NCBI GenBank assembly: GCA_040221375.1
Contig: JAVKEP010000110.1
Coordinates: 62,001-126,000 of the forward strand
Direction of reading: 5' to 3'
Length of the DNA stretch: 64,000 bases
DNA from: SHAN690 sp040221375
GTDB taxonomy: Bacteria > Bacteroidota > Bacteroidia > Flavobacteriales_G > Salibacteraceae
Shown here: positions 9,963 to 18,119 of the stretch, piece after piece
How positions within the stretch are numbered: position 1 is the stretch's first letter
How the letters are laid out: every line of letters begins with the position of its first letter
Notes under the pieces: generated by a model
What the model saw: only the letters and a program-made list of their open reading frames with translations
Database searches by the model: none
Told to the model about the DNA's origin: nothing
Translations under genes and position numbers: made by a program

Positions 9963-10682
9963 TTAGTCGATCACTTGCATCCGCTTGCTATCTACCATGG
10001 CTCCGTTTTCCCAAAGGGAATAGAAGTAGATTCCCGATTCAAGCTGACCGTGCACATTCACCGATCCGATTTGCTTATTGAGCGGCATCTCCATAACCAG
10101 CTTACCGGTAAGATCTTGAAACTTTAAGGTCCCTGCATCGCCGGCGAGGTTGTACTTAATGATGGTTGACCCTTTGTATGGGTTCGGTGCATTTTGTTGG
10201 AGGCTCGCTTTCTGGCCAAAGATTGGATCTAATCCAGTTGGATCGCCTTCATCCATCTTTACGTGCGCTGTAACGACCATTTCCTGAACGGTGTTCACAG
10301 AGTCGTCTGCCTGCCAAATAAAAGCGGTACTCACGTACATGCCGGTATCCTCCTCGTTGAGCGTCAGGATGTGGTGGTACATATCAACGCCTTGTTCGGG
10401 GGCTAGCGTAAACGTGTTGAAACGCACCGTAGCTGGCCAGCAAACAAAGATTCCTTCACACATGTAATCTTCCCAAACACCTGAAGAGTTAGCAAGGTCA
10501 TGCGTAAATTTCCATGAAATGTCAATGGAGTCTGACGTGCTTTCGTTGGTGAGGGTATAATCGAAACCGATGTCCTCGCCAGGATTGCCTTCTTTCAGGT
10601 CGGGGGTGTGCCATTCAACCGTGAACTGTCCAAAGCTGAACAAGGGCAAAAGACTCAATAGTAATGCGTAAATTTTCTTCAT
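9963..10682 (-). CDS. Secreted T9SS protein, tandem paralogue 2 (239 aa)
   Basis: A signal peptide (MKKIYALLLSLLPLFSFGQ) precedes the same ~130-residue domain as the neighbouring gene: 'VEWHTPDLKEGNPGEDIGFDY', 'WEDYMCEGIFVCWP', 'NTFTLAPEQGVDMYHH', 'EEDTGMYVSTAFIWQ'. A T9SS type A domain ends it ('QQNAPNPYKGSTIIKYNL...GKLVMEMPL...LESGIYFYSLWENG'). The domain looks like an immunoglobulin-type beta sandwich. The pair arose by tandem duplication. No known catalytic family is recognised. Confidence 0.8.
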   Translation of the reverse strand: MKKIYALLLSLLPLFSFGQFTVEWHTPDLKEGNPGEDIGFDYTLTNESTSDSIDISWKFTHDLANSSGVWEDYMCEGIFVCWPATVRFNTFTLAPEQGVDMYHHILTLNEEDTGMYVSTAFIWQADDSVNTVQEMVVTAHVKMDEGDPTGLDPIFGQKASLQQNAPNPYKGSTIIKYNLAGDAGTLKFQDLTGKLVMEMPLNKQIGSVNVHGQLESGIYFYSLWENGAMVDSKRMQVID

Positions 10683-10776
10683 ACGAACCGTTTAAGCGTC
10701 AAAGGTAAGAGCTGATGGACATGAATATAATCAAAATCCTGTGATTATTGTTCAGTTAACTATAATTCACGAATCA

Positions 10777-10784
10777 TACTTTTG
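10777..10784 (+). promoter_or_regulatory. Putative -7 box upstream of paaC
   Basis: TACTTTTG matches the Bacteroidetes -7 consensus TAnnTTTG and sits 26 bases before the paaC ATG. The nearest upstream TTG (10748-10750) is 26 bases away, which is longer than usual, so only the -7 part is convincing. Confidence 0.4.
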
Positions 10785-10810
10785 AACGATTCAAGCAAAC
10801 GCTCGTCGAT

Positions 10811-11569
10811 ATGGAAGCAAACAAAGCACTTTATGAAGCGGTCACCCACTTGGGAGACAACACACTGATCCTCGGTCATCGTCTTGGCGAGTGGTGCGGC
10901 CACGGCCCAGTACTGGAGCAAGATATAGCCATGACGAACATTGCCTTGGACCTCATCGGTCAGGCGCGTATGTACTTGGATTACGCCGGTAAATTGAGCG
11001 GCCAAGAAAAGAGCGAAGACGACATGGCCTATCACCGCGATGTATTGGATTTCAAAAACGCCTTGCTGGCCGAAATTCCCAATGGAGATTTCGCGGATTC
11101 CATTGCTCGTCAATTTTTCTTCGACCAATGGCACTACTTATTTTTAGAACAGCTTTCAACTTCAGCCGATGAAACCCTCAATGCCATTGCCCAAAAGAGC
11201 CTGAAGGAAGTGACGTATCACAAGCGGTGGAGTTCAGAATGGGTCGTGCGCCTAGGAGATGGAACCGCTGAGAGCAAGGAGCGGATGCAAAATGCCATCG
11301 ACGATGTTTGGATGTATTCCGGTGAATTGTTTATTCCCGTTGCGTCCGATGCTATCCTCGTAGAAGCTGGAATTTTCCCAGACGTAAGATCGTTAAAGTC
11401 GGCCTTTGACAAGGAGGTCAAGGCGATCATAGAAGAGGCAACCCTCACTTTACCCGAAGACGATTTCATGCAAACGGGAGGAAGAACGGGAAGTCACACC
11501 GAGTACCTCGGATACATATTAGCCGAAATGCAATTCTTGCCGAGGGCATATCCAGATGCCACATGGTAA
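10811..11569 (+). CDS. paaC: Phenylacetyl-CoA epoxidase subunit PaaC
   Basis: At 252 residues it has the usual PaaC length. PaaC is the structural, non-catalytic partner of the di-iron subunit PaaA in the multicomponent monooxygenase that epoxidises the ring of phenylacetyl-CoA. Diagnostic segments are 'LGHRLGEWCGHGPVLEQDIA' near residues 22-41, 'LDLIGQARMYLDYA', 'QFFFDQWHYLFLEQL' near 97, 'HKRWSSEWVVRLGDGT' near 137, and 'GRTGSHTEYLGYILAEMQ' at the C-terminus. It overlaps paaD by 7 bases and heads the local cluster. paaA and paaB, which normally precede it, are missing upstream, where a T9SS gene on the other strand lies instead. Confidence 0.95.
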   Translation: MEANKALYEAVTHLGDNTLILGHRLGEWCGHGPVLEQDIAMTNIALDLIGQARMYLDYAGKLSGQEKSEDDMAYHRDVLDFKNALLAEIPNGDFADSIARQFFFDQWHYLFLEQLSTSADETLNAIAQKSLKEVTYHKRWSSEWVVRLGDGTAESKERMQNAIDDVWMYSGELFIPVASDAILVEAGIFPDVRSLKSAFDKEVKAIIEEATLTLPEDDFMQTGGRTGSHTEYLGYILAEMQFLPRAYPDATW

Positions 11570-12060
11570 GCACCGAGGAGCATATAGCTGAAATTTGGGA
11601 ACTCCTCTCTGGAGTCGAAGACCCTGAGATTCCAGTCATATCGGTAGTGGATCTAGGAATTGTGCGTGATGTGCGCGAGGAACAAGGGAAAATCGTGGTA
11701 GACATTACCCCGACGTACAGCGGGTGTCCCGCCACGCAAGTAATCGAAGAATCCGTGATCGAAGCACTGACGGCGGCAGGCGTCAGCCCTTTTGAAGTCA
11801 GAACGGTGTTGAGTCCGCCATGGTCAACTACCATGCTTTCAGCAGAAGGAAGACGTAAATTGACCGAGTACGGAATTGCCCCGCCGGCAGATGAATCGAC
11901 CGATAAAATGGCCTTGATGGGCGAAGAACGGCAGTTGAAGTGCCCAAATTGTGGAAGTACGGATACGTTGATGGTCAGCCAATTTGGCTCCACACCATGC
12001 AAGGCACATTTCAAGTGCAAGGAATGCTTAGAACCGTTTGACTATTTCAAATGCCTCTGA
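11563..12060 (+). CDS. paaD: PaaD, iron-sulfur/assembly factor for phenylacetyl-CoA epoxidase
   Basis: This 165-residue protein has an N-terminal MIP18/DUF59 domain ('SGVEDPEIPVISVVDLGIVR', then 'TPTYSGCPATQVIEE' with the conserved Cys). Its C-terminal zinc ribbon (CPNCGS at ~127 and CKECLEPFDYFKC at the end) is typical of PaaD rather than of SufT. PaaD is needed for maturation of the PaaABCE complex. Its start codon lies inside the end of paaC (7-base overlap), which indicates translational coupling. Confidence 0.95.
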   Translation: MVSTEEHIAEIWELLSGVEDPEIPVISVVDLGIVRDVREEQGKIVVDITPTYSGCPATQVIEESVIEALTAAGVSPFEVRTVLSPPWSTTMLSAEGRRKLTEYGIAPPADESTDKMALMGEERQLKCPNCGSTDTLMVSQFGSTPCKAHFKCKECLEPFDYFKCL

Positions 12061-12096
12061 GCCTTTTTAAGCTGAACCTACTTAAAGCATACGAAC

Positions 12097-12879
12097 ATGA
12101 CTTCTGACACGATAAAATTTGAGATCCTCGGCAGCGTGGGTAAGATCACGCTCCACCGACCGAAGGTATTCAACAGCTTTAACCAAGAAATGTCCAAGGC
12201 GTGCCAAGAAGCATTAGACGCCTGTGCGGCCGACGATGCGATACGGGCCATCTATTTGACGGGCGAAGGCAAGGCTTTTTGTGCCGGCCAGGATTTGAGC
12301 GAAGCCATCGATCCTGAAGGTCCGGACATCAAGCGGATCGTGGACGAGCATTACAACCCACTGATCAATCGGCTTAGAACGATTGAAAAACCTATCGTTG
12401 CAGCCGTCAACGGTGTGGCCGCAGGGGCGGGAGCCAATGTTGCCCTGGCATGTGACATCGTCGTGGCAAAGAAGAGCGCGGTGTTTGTACAAGCCTTCAG
12501 CAGCATCAGTTTGATTCCGGATTCAGGTGGAACATTTATGCTTCCGAGATTGGTGGGTTGGCAAAAGGCCAGCGCCTTGATGATGCTGGCAGACAAAGTA
12601 GAAGGTCCAGAGGCGGAGCGACTGGGAATGATCTACCGGTGGTATGAAGATGAAGAATTTGAGGAAGCTGCATGGAAGCTGGTTGAAAAGCTGTCTCGTA
12701 TGCCGACCAAGGGATTGGGATTAACCAAGCGGCTATTGAACGAATCGGTCAGTAACAATCTGGAGGAGCAACTGGAAGCGGAAGGCGCGACTCAAGTCAT
12801 CGCCGCGGCGACCGAAGATTTTCAAGAAGGGGTAAGTGCGTTTTTGGAAAGGAGACGACCGGTTTTTAAGGGAAGATAA
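12097..12879 (+). CDS. paaG: PaaG-type enoyl-CoA isomerase/hydratase
   Basis: This 260-residue crotonase-fold enzyme carries the oxyanion-hole segments 'GKAFCAGQDLSE' (residues 59-70) and 'GVAAGAGANVALACDIV' (106-122). 'SLIPDSGGTFMLPRLVG' carries the single acidic residue Asp142, the PaaG-type catalytic arrangement; ordinary hydratases use two Glu. PaaG isomerises ring-1,2-epoxyphenylacetyl-CoA to the oxepin. The C-terminal 'EDFQEGVSAFLERRRPVFKG' also matches PaaG. PaaF would be the main alternative, but no second crotonase is nearby. Confidence 0.88.
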   Translation: MTSDTIKFEILGSVGKITLHRPKVFNSFNQEMSKACQEALDACAADDAIRAIYLTGEGKAFCAGQDLSEAIDPEGPDIKRIVDEHYNPLINRLRTIEKPIVAAVNGVAAGAGANVALACDIVVAKKSAVFVQAFSSISLIPDSGGTFMLPRLVGWQKASALMMLADKVEGPEAERLGMIYRWYEDEEFEEAAWKLVEKLSRMPTKGLGLTKRLLNESVSNNLEEQLEAEGATQVIAAATEDFQEGVSAFLERRRPVFKGR

Positions 12880-12904
12880 GTTTCACGTTTAGAGGAGAAT
12901 AGAA

Positions 12905-14071
12905 ATGGATGTAGGAATAATAGGCGCGGGCACGATGGGTGCGGGAATTGCGCAGGTTGCAGCGCAAAGTGGACATAGCGTATGTCTTTACGACACAAAT
13001 GCTTCGGCGCTGGAACGGGCGATGAGCGGATTGCAAAAAGTTATGGCTCGCCTTGTGGAGAAGGGCAAGATATCAGAACAAGACAAGAAAGACGTCCTAG
13101 GGCGGATCCAAGCTTCCAGCGACTTGAATGGAATGGCAAGTGCAGGAATCGTGATCGAAGCGATCATCGAAAACTTGGATGTGAAGAAGAAAGTGTTTGG
13201 GTCGTTGGAGGCAATTGTTTCGGCAGAATGCATCCTCGCCTCGAACACCAGTTCATTGTCGATTGCTTCCATTGCCGCTTCGTGCGAAAAGCCAGATCGA
13301 GTTGTTGGGATTCACTTTTTCAATCCTGCGCCGCTCATGCCCCTCGTCGAGATCATTCCCGCTGTTCAAACATCTACCGAAACGCTGGAGCAATCCCGTG
13401 CGTTGATCAACAGCTGGAAGAAAGTGACCGTAGTAGCCAAGGACACTCCTGGGTTCATCGTGAACCGTGTGGCTCGGCCATTTTATGGAGAGGCCATCCG
13501 TATTTATGAAGAGGGCATCGCAGATATGGCGACGATCGATTGGGCGATGAAGGAGATTGGCGGTTTTCGAATGGGGCCGTTTGAACTGATGGACTACATT
13601 GGAAATGACATCAACTACACGGTCACAGAGACGGTGTGGACGGCGTTTTATTACGATCCAAGGTACAAGCCGTCGTTTACGCAAAAGCGAATGATGGAGG
13701 CAGGCTATTTGGGCAGAAAGTCGGGCCGAGGATATTACGACTATACAGACGGTGCGACTAACCCCGAACCGCACACAAATCAGAAGATCGGCGAGGCCAT
13801 CGTTTGGCGGGTACTGATCATGTTGATCAACGAGGCATCCGACGCGTTGCACCTTGGAATCGCTTCGCGTGAAGACATCGATTTAGCCATGACCAAAGGG
13901 GTCAATTATCCAAAAGGATTGTTGAAATGGGCCGATGAAAAAGGCATTCAAGAAGTGCTAGATGGGCTGGATAAATTGTACCTGGCCTATCACGAAGAGC
14001 GCTACCGAGCCAGCGTATTACTGAGACAGAAGGCGGCGTTTAAACAGCACTTTTACAACGATCAGTCTTGA
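12905..14071 (+). CDS. paaH: 3-hydroxyacyl-CoA dehydrogenase (PaaH)
   Basis: A Rossmann NAD site begins at residue 4 (GIIGAGTMGAGIAQ). The family signature 'GIHFFNPAPLMPLVEII' sits near residues 134-150, and the linker 'DTPGFIVNRVARPFYGEA' leads into the first 3HCDH C-terminal domain. A shorter second C-terminal repeat follows from about residue 295 ('EAIVWRVLIMLINEASDAL...GVNYPKGLLKWAD'). At 388 residues it is shorter than the E. coli enzyme (about 475). It oxidises 3-hydroxyadipyl-CoA in the phenylacetate route. It starts 25 bases after paaG and its end overlaps the convergent dacB by 10 bases. Confidence 0.93.
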   Translation: MDVGIIGAGTMGAGIAQVAAQSGHSVCLYDTNASALERAMSGLQKVMARLVEKGKISEQDKKDVLGRIQASSDLNGMASAGIVIEAIIENLDVKKKVFGSLEAIVSAECILASNTSSLSIASIAASCEKPDRVVGIHFFNPAPLMPLVEIIPAVQTSTETLEQSRALINSWKKVTVVAKDTPGFIVNRVARPFYGEAIRIYEEGIADMATIDWAMKEIGGFRMGPFELMDYIGNDINYTVTETVWTAFYYDPRYKPSFTQKRMMEAGYLGRKSGRGYYDYTDGATNPEPHTNQKIGEAIVWRVLIMLINEASDALHLGIASREDIDLAMTKGVNYPKGLLKWADEKGIQEVLDGLDKLYLAYHEERYRASVLLRQKAAFKQHFYNDQS

Positions 14072-15486
14072 ATGACCGCTTCGATGAGCCGTTCAAACTT
14101 CATCATGAGTTCTGAGCGCCGCGTTTCATCGTAGTCATTCATCATCAAGCAGAATGCGATGTGTTCTTCGTATTTGTTCTTGACATAGCCAGCATAATTC
14201 CGAACGCCTGACATGGTGCCGCTTTTTGCGCGGACATTGCCGCTGGCATTGCCTGATTTGAAGTAGCTTTTTAGGGTCCCAGATTGTCCACCTACGGGCA
14301 GACTAGACCGAAAAAATTCATAAGAGTCTGTCCGGTACAAAGCGCCCAGCAATTCTACCATCGTTTGGGCGGTCATGCGATTCATCGGCGATATTCCGCT
14401 CCCATCGAGCAGGCGCACGCCGTTTGCTTTGATCTTGTGTCCTTCCAAAAACGCACGCGATGCGTCCAAGCCTCCGTTCACCGAGCGATATTGAGCTGCT
14501 CGGTCATTGGCGAGGTTCAATGCTTCTGCGAAGAGGTTGATGCTTTTTTGGTTGGTAACGCGTATGATTTCGGCCAAATTCGGTGATTTCATTTCTACCA
14601 GCACTTGAATGTTTGGAACCGGAATGCGTTCATGATTGATCTGGATGCTCGGCGTACCCAATTCCAATTCTTTGATCAGGTCTTGGCAAAAGGTCAACAT
14701 CGGATCGGGATTAGAAATCTTGACGACGAACCGCTCTTTGTGGGCGGGGATGCTTCCTTTACCGTAGATCAAATCACTGCCCGGCGCGCTGAAAAACCAG
14801 GCATCGTCTATGGAATTGTCCGAGGCCTTGATGTCAATTTCCAGTGTGAAAGGGTGGTCTGTCGGCCAGGGTTCGGCCAAGACCACATCGCTGCCTACTT
14901 GACCGCTGCGAAGCGCTACTTCTATCATATTGTCCTTCCACATAAAGGCGGTAGGGCTAGCCCCGAAATAATTGCCCATGTCTTCCCAAGACATAGCGTC
15001 AGGGGTAGTGTGCTTGCCATAGGCACTCGCGTCGACGACCATTCTGCCGTTGATCGATCGGATGCCTGCGTTGCGGAGGGCAGATTGGATGGTTGACCAA
15101 TCGTTTCGTTCAGGGAAATGCCTCGACCCCAAGGTAGGATCGCCCGTTCCAATTATTATTAGGTCGCCCTGCAAGACACCTTCCACAATGCTTCCCGTAT
15201 AGCCGATGGTGGTTGTAAACGTGTGCGCTGGCCCGTATCGATCGAGGCTCGTCGCGGTTGTGATTACCTTTTGTATGGATGCGGGGATCATGGATCGATA
15301 GCTGTTGTGTTCGGCAATTACTTTTCCATTGTCGAGGTTTACCGCGACAAACGCGGCTTGGCCATGTTTCAGACCAGCGTCTTGAATCAATCGCTGTAGT
15401 TCAATCTCTACACTGTTTAGCGCGCGGTCTTGGGCATAGATCGATAAGGAAGTGATGATCACGAGAGAAAGGAATAGGCTTTTCAT
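14062..15486 (-). CDS. dacB: D-alanyl-D-alanine carboxypeptidase/endopeptidase, PBP4 family
   Basis: The 474-residue protein has a signal peptide (ends 'ITSLSIYAQ'). The penicillin-binding triad is present: SxxK as 'PASIQKV' near residue 67, SxN as 'QKSINLFAEAL' near 319, and KTG-like 'KSGTMSGVRN' near 424. The insertion between motifs 1 and 2 is typical of class C low-molecular-weight PBPs such as DacB. It acts on peptidoglycan in the periplasm. It lies on the opposite strand inside the paa cluster and is unrelated to that pathway, splitting paaCDGH from paaI and paaJ. Confidence 0.92.
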   Translation of the reverse strand: MKSLFLSLVIITSLSIYAQDRALNSVEIELQRLIQDAGLKHGQAAFVAVNLDNGKVIAEHNSYRSMIPASIQKVITTATSLDRYGPAHTFTTTIGYTGSIVEGVLQGDLIIIGTGDPTLGSRHFPERNDWSTIQSALRNAGIRSINGRMVVDASAYGKHTTPDAMSWEDMGNYFGASPTAFMWKDNMIEVALRSGQVGSDVVLAEPWPTDHPFTLEIDIKASDNSIDDAWFFSAPGSDLIYGKGSIPAHKERFVVKISNPDPMLTFCQDLIKELELGTPSIQINHERIPVPNIQVLVEMKSPNLAEIIRVTNQKSINLFAEALNLANDRAAQYRSVNGGLDASRAFLEGHKIKANGVRLLDGSGISPMNRMTAQTMVELLGALYRTDSYEFFRSSLPVGGQSGTLKSYFKSGNASGNVRAKSGTMSGVRNYAGYVKNKYEEHIAFCLMMNDYDETRRSELMMKFERLIEAVIQD

Positions 15487-15528
15487 TTGGATTATCTTGG
15501 TCGGGCAAATTAGTAAATACTAAAGTGA

Positions 15529-15960
15529 ATGGAAGGCAAGGATTTGGCAAAACGCGTGGTCGACAAAATGTACAACAATGACCCTTTTAGCAAGTGGCTC
15601 GGAATCGAGCGCATTGAGGATGGCGTTGGGACGTCTGCATTGCGCATGAAAGTGAGGGGAGAGATGCTCAACGGATTTGCAATTGCGCATGGAGGAATTA
15701 CCTATGCCCTCGCAGATAGCGCGCTTGCATTTGCATCGAATGGACACGGAAAAAAGGCCGTTTCGGTGGAAACGAGCATCTCTCACACGATGCAAGTAAA
15801 GGAGGGGGATGTGCTAACCACCTTTGTGGAAGAAAAGAATTTGACCAACAAGATTGGAATCTACCACATCGAGATACGAAATCAACAAGACGAAATAGTG
15901 GCATTGTTCAAAGGCACCGTGTACAGAACGTCCAAGGATTGGTTTCCAGGTTCTGAATAG
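15529..15960 (+). CDS. paaI: Hotdog-fold acyl-CoA thioesterase PaaI
   Basis: This 143-residue single hotdog domain carries the PaaI signature 'MLNGFAIAHGGITYALADSA' (about residues 45-64), with catalytic Asp in 'LADSALAFASN', and 'KAVSVETSISH' further on. PaaI hydrolyses dead-end aryl- and hydroxyphenylacetyl-CoA species and so frees CoA when the pathway stalls. It is divergent from dacB and lies 27 bases before the thiolase, with which it is probably co-transcribed. Confidence 0.9.
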   Translation: MEGKDLAKRVVDKMYNNDPFSKWLGIERIEDGVGTSALRMKVRGEMLNGFAIAHGGITYALADSALAFASNGHGKKAVSVETSISHTMQVKEGDVLTTFVEEKNLTNKIGIYHIEIRNQQDEIVALFKGTVYRTSKDWFPGSE

Positions 15961-15987
15961 TCACCTTTGCACCCCAAACCAAGGATT

Positions 15988-17196
15988 ATGAGAGAAGCGT
16001 TCATCGTCGATGCCATTCGCACTCCGATTGGCAAATTTCAAGGTACACTATCAGCCGTGCGAACGGATGATCTCGCCGCAATCGTGATCAAAGAGTTGAT
16101 GAATCGAAACAACTCTGTCGATTGGGAGGCTGTGGATGACGTCATCTTGGGTTGTGCAAACCAAGCTGGAGAAGACAACCGAAACGTAGCACGAATGGCT
16201 TCGCTCCTAGCAGGGATGCCGTGGAAGGTTCCGGGTGAGACAGTGAATAGGTTGTGCAGTTCGGGCATGAGTGCAGCCGTACACGCACGCAGGGCCATCG
16301 CCGCCAATGAAGGAGACCTGTTTGTAACGGGTGGTGTAGAGAACATGACACGCGGCCCTTGGGTAATGAGTAAGTCTTCAAAGCCGTTCGGAAACGACAG
16401 TCAGTTATTTGATTCCAGTTTTGGATGGAGGTTCGTCAATAAAAGAATGAAAGAACTCTATGGCACGCATGCCATGGGAGAAACCGCTGAAAATCTAGTG
16501 GATCAATTCAAGATAAGTCGAGAAGATCAAGATGCCTTTGCCTACTGGTCACAGATGAAAGCGACCAAGGCACGGGACAGCGGTAGGTTGGCCGAAGAGA
16601 TTGTTCCAGTGGAGATCCCGCGCAGAAAACAAGACCCCTTGGTGTTTGATCAAGATGAATTCATCAAAGACAACACGACCCCTGAGGTGCTAGGGAAGTT
16701 ACGCCCTGCCTTTCGTGCTGAAAGTGGAAGCGTGACGGCTGGCAATGCTTCAGGCTTGAACGACGGCGCGGGTGCCATGTTGATTGCCAGTGAAGATGGA
16801 TTGAAAAAACACGACCTAACGCCCATGGCGCGCATCCTTTCTTCTGGAGTGTCCGGAGTGGAGCCTCGCATCATGGGAATTGGCCCAGTAGATGCATGTA
16901 ATTTAGCACTGAAGCGCGCGGGACTTACCCTAGATGACATGGACATCCTAGAGTTCAATGAGGCCTTTGCAGTCCAGACACTTTCGGTAACCCGTCAACT
17001 CGGCATCGCGGACGATGATCCGAGGATCAATCCGAACGGAGGCGCCATCGCCATTGGCCACCCGCTGGGAATGACAGGATCACGCATTTTGCAAACCGCG
17101 GCGATTGAACTGCGGAAGCAGCAGAGGGAATACGCACTCGTGGCCATGTGCGTGGGAGTAGGACAAGGATATGCAACCATCATTGAACGCGTCTAA
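15988..17196 (+). CDS. paaJ: Thiolase, probable 3-oxoadipyl-CoA thiolase (PaaJ/PcaF type)
   Basis: The start is set at ATG 15988 (MREAFIVDAIRTPIG), preceded by AAGGA. A TTG 21 bases upstream would add a non-conserved leader. Thiolase motifs are all present: nucleophile Cys90 in 'VNRLCSSGMSA', His in 'GGAIAIGHPLGMTGSRI', and the C-terminal Cys in 'MCVGVGQGYATII'. The sequence 'TCACCTTTGCACC' just upstream (15961-) resembles a -7 box. In this setting the substrate is most likely 3-oxoadipyl-CoA, the last paa step, giving succinyl-CoA and acetyl-CoA. A general acetyl-CoA acyltransferase cannot be excluded. Confidence 0.88.
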   Translation: MREAFIVDAIRTPIGKFQGTLSAVRTDDLAAIVIKELMNRNNSVDWEAVDDVILGCANQAGEDNRNVARMASLLAGMPWKVPGETVNRLCSSGMSAAVHARRAIAANEGDLFVTGGVENMTRGPWVMSKSSKPFGNDSQLFDSSFGWRFVNKRMKELYGTHAMGETAENLVDQFKISREDQDAFAYWSQMKATKARDSGRLAEEIVPVEIPRRKQDPLVFDQDEFIKDNTTPEVLGKLRPAFRAESGSVTAGNASGLNDGAGAMLIASEDGLKKHDLTPMARILSSGVSGVEPRIMGIGPVDACNLALKRAGLTLDDMDILEFNEAFAVQTLSVTRQLGIADDDPRINPNGGAIAIGHPLGMTGSRILQTAAIELRKQQREYALVAMCVGVGQGYATIIERV

Positions 17197-18075
17197 ATGA
17201 TACATCGCTCAGGATTTGTAAACATCATTGGTCACCCAAACGTGGGGAAGAGCTCTCTGCTCAATGCCTTGATTGGACAGCGGTTGGCTGTTACCAATCC
17301 GAAAGCGCAAACCACCCGTCATCGGATTTTTGGCATCTACAATGAAGCCGATATGCAGATCGTTTTCTCAGATACTCCGGGCGTTATTGATCCGGCCTAT
17401 CGCATGCAGGAAAGCATGATGACCTTTGTAAAAGAAGCGATGCAAGACGCCGATGTTTTTCTATTCATGGTTGAAATAGGCCAGAAAGATTTCAAAGATG
17501 AACGGATTCTAAAGGGCTTGCAAAACGCAGAGGTGCCAGTGTATGTCGCGATAAATAAAATAGACAAAGGGGACCAAGCACAACTCGAGGAATCGGTTCA
17601 GCATTGGTCTGGCATACTTCCAAACGCCAAACAAGTCTTGCCGCTATCTGTATTGGAAAGCTTCAACGTGAGGGAGCTGCTCGCGGCGATTAAATCGGAA
17701 ATACCAGAAGGGCCAGAGTGGTTTCCCAAAGATCAGCTGACCGATAAAAACGATCGCTTCATTGTCTCGGAGATTGTGCGTGGGAAGATTCTGAGCAACT
17801 ACAAACAAGAAATTCCCTACTCTGTGCAGGTGGAAATCGAATCCTTCAAGGAGGAGGTAGACATCATCCGCATTCGCGCCATCATCATCGTATCGCGCGA
17901 CTCTCAGAAGAGCATCATCATCGGTAAGGCGGGAAGCATGCTGAAAAAGGTAGGCACCCAAGCACGTAAAGACATGGAAGCGTACTACGGAAAGAAGATC
18001 TTCCTTGAGACGTTCGTCAAAGTCGACAAAGACTGGAGAAATGACGAGCGCAAATTGAGGAAATACGGGTATTGA
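17197..18075 (+). CDS. era: GTPase Era
   Basis: At 292 residues it has normal Era length. The N-terminal GTPase has G1 'GHPNVGKSSLLNAL', the T-rich G2 'KAQTTRHRIFGI', G3 'DTPGVID' and G4 'NKIDKG'. The C-terminal KH domain contains 'IIIGKAGSMLKKVGTQARKD' and the closing 'VDKDWRNDERKLRKYGY'. Era binds 16S rRNA near its 3' end and assists 30S maturation. The ATG follows the thiolase stop without a gap, so the two are likely co-transcribed. Confidence 0.97.
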   Translation: MIHRSGFVNIIGHPNVGKSSLLNALIGQRLAVTNPKAQTTRHRIFGIYNEADMQIVFSDTPGVIDPAYRMQESMMTFVKEAMQDADVFLFMVEIGQKDFKDERILKGLQNAEVPVYVAINKIDKGDQAQLEESVQHWSGILPNAKQVLPLSVLESFNVRELLAAIKSEIPEGPEWFPKDQLTDKNDRFIVSEIVRGKILSNYKQEIPYSVQVEIESFKEEVDIIRIRAIIIVSRDSQKSIIIGKAGSMLKKVGTQARKDMEAYYGKKIFLETFVKVDKDWRNDERKLRKYGY

Positions 18076-18119
18076 CCGACGGTCTTCGGTTAGCGCATTT
18101 CAGGTGGATCATTCGCCTC

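Noticed and set aside
13253..13852. 199-codon minus-strand frame inside paaH
   Set aside because: Antisense to a clearly conserved dehydrogenase; no family features.
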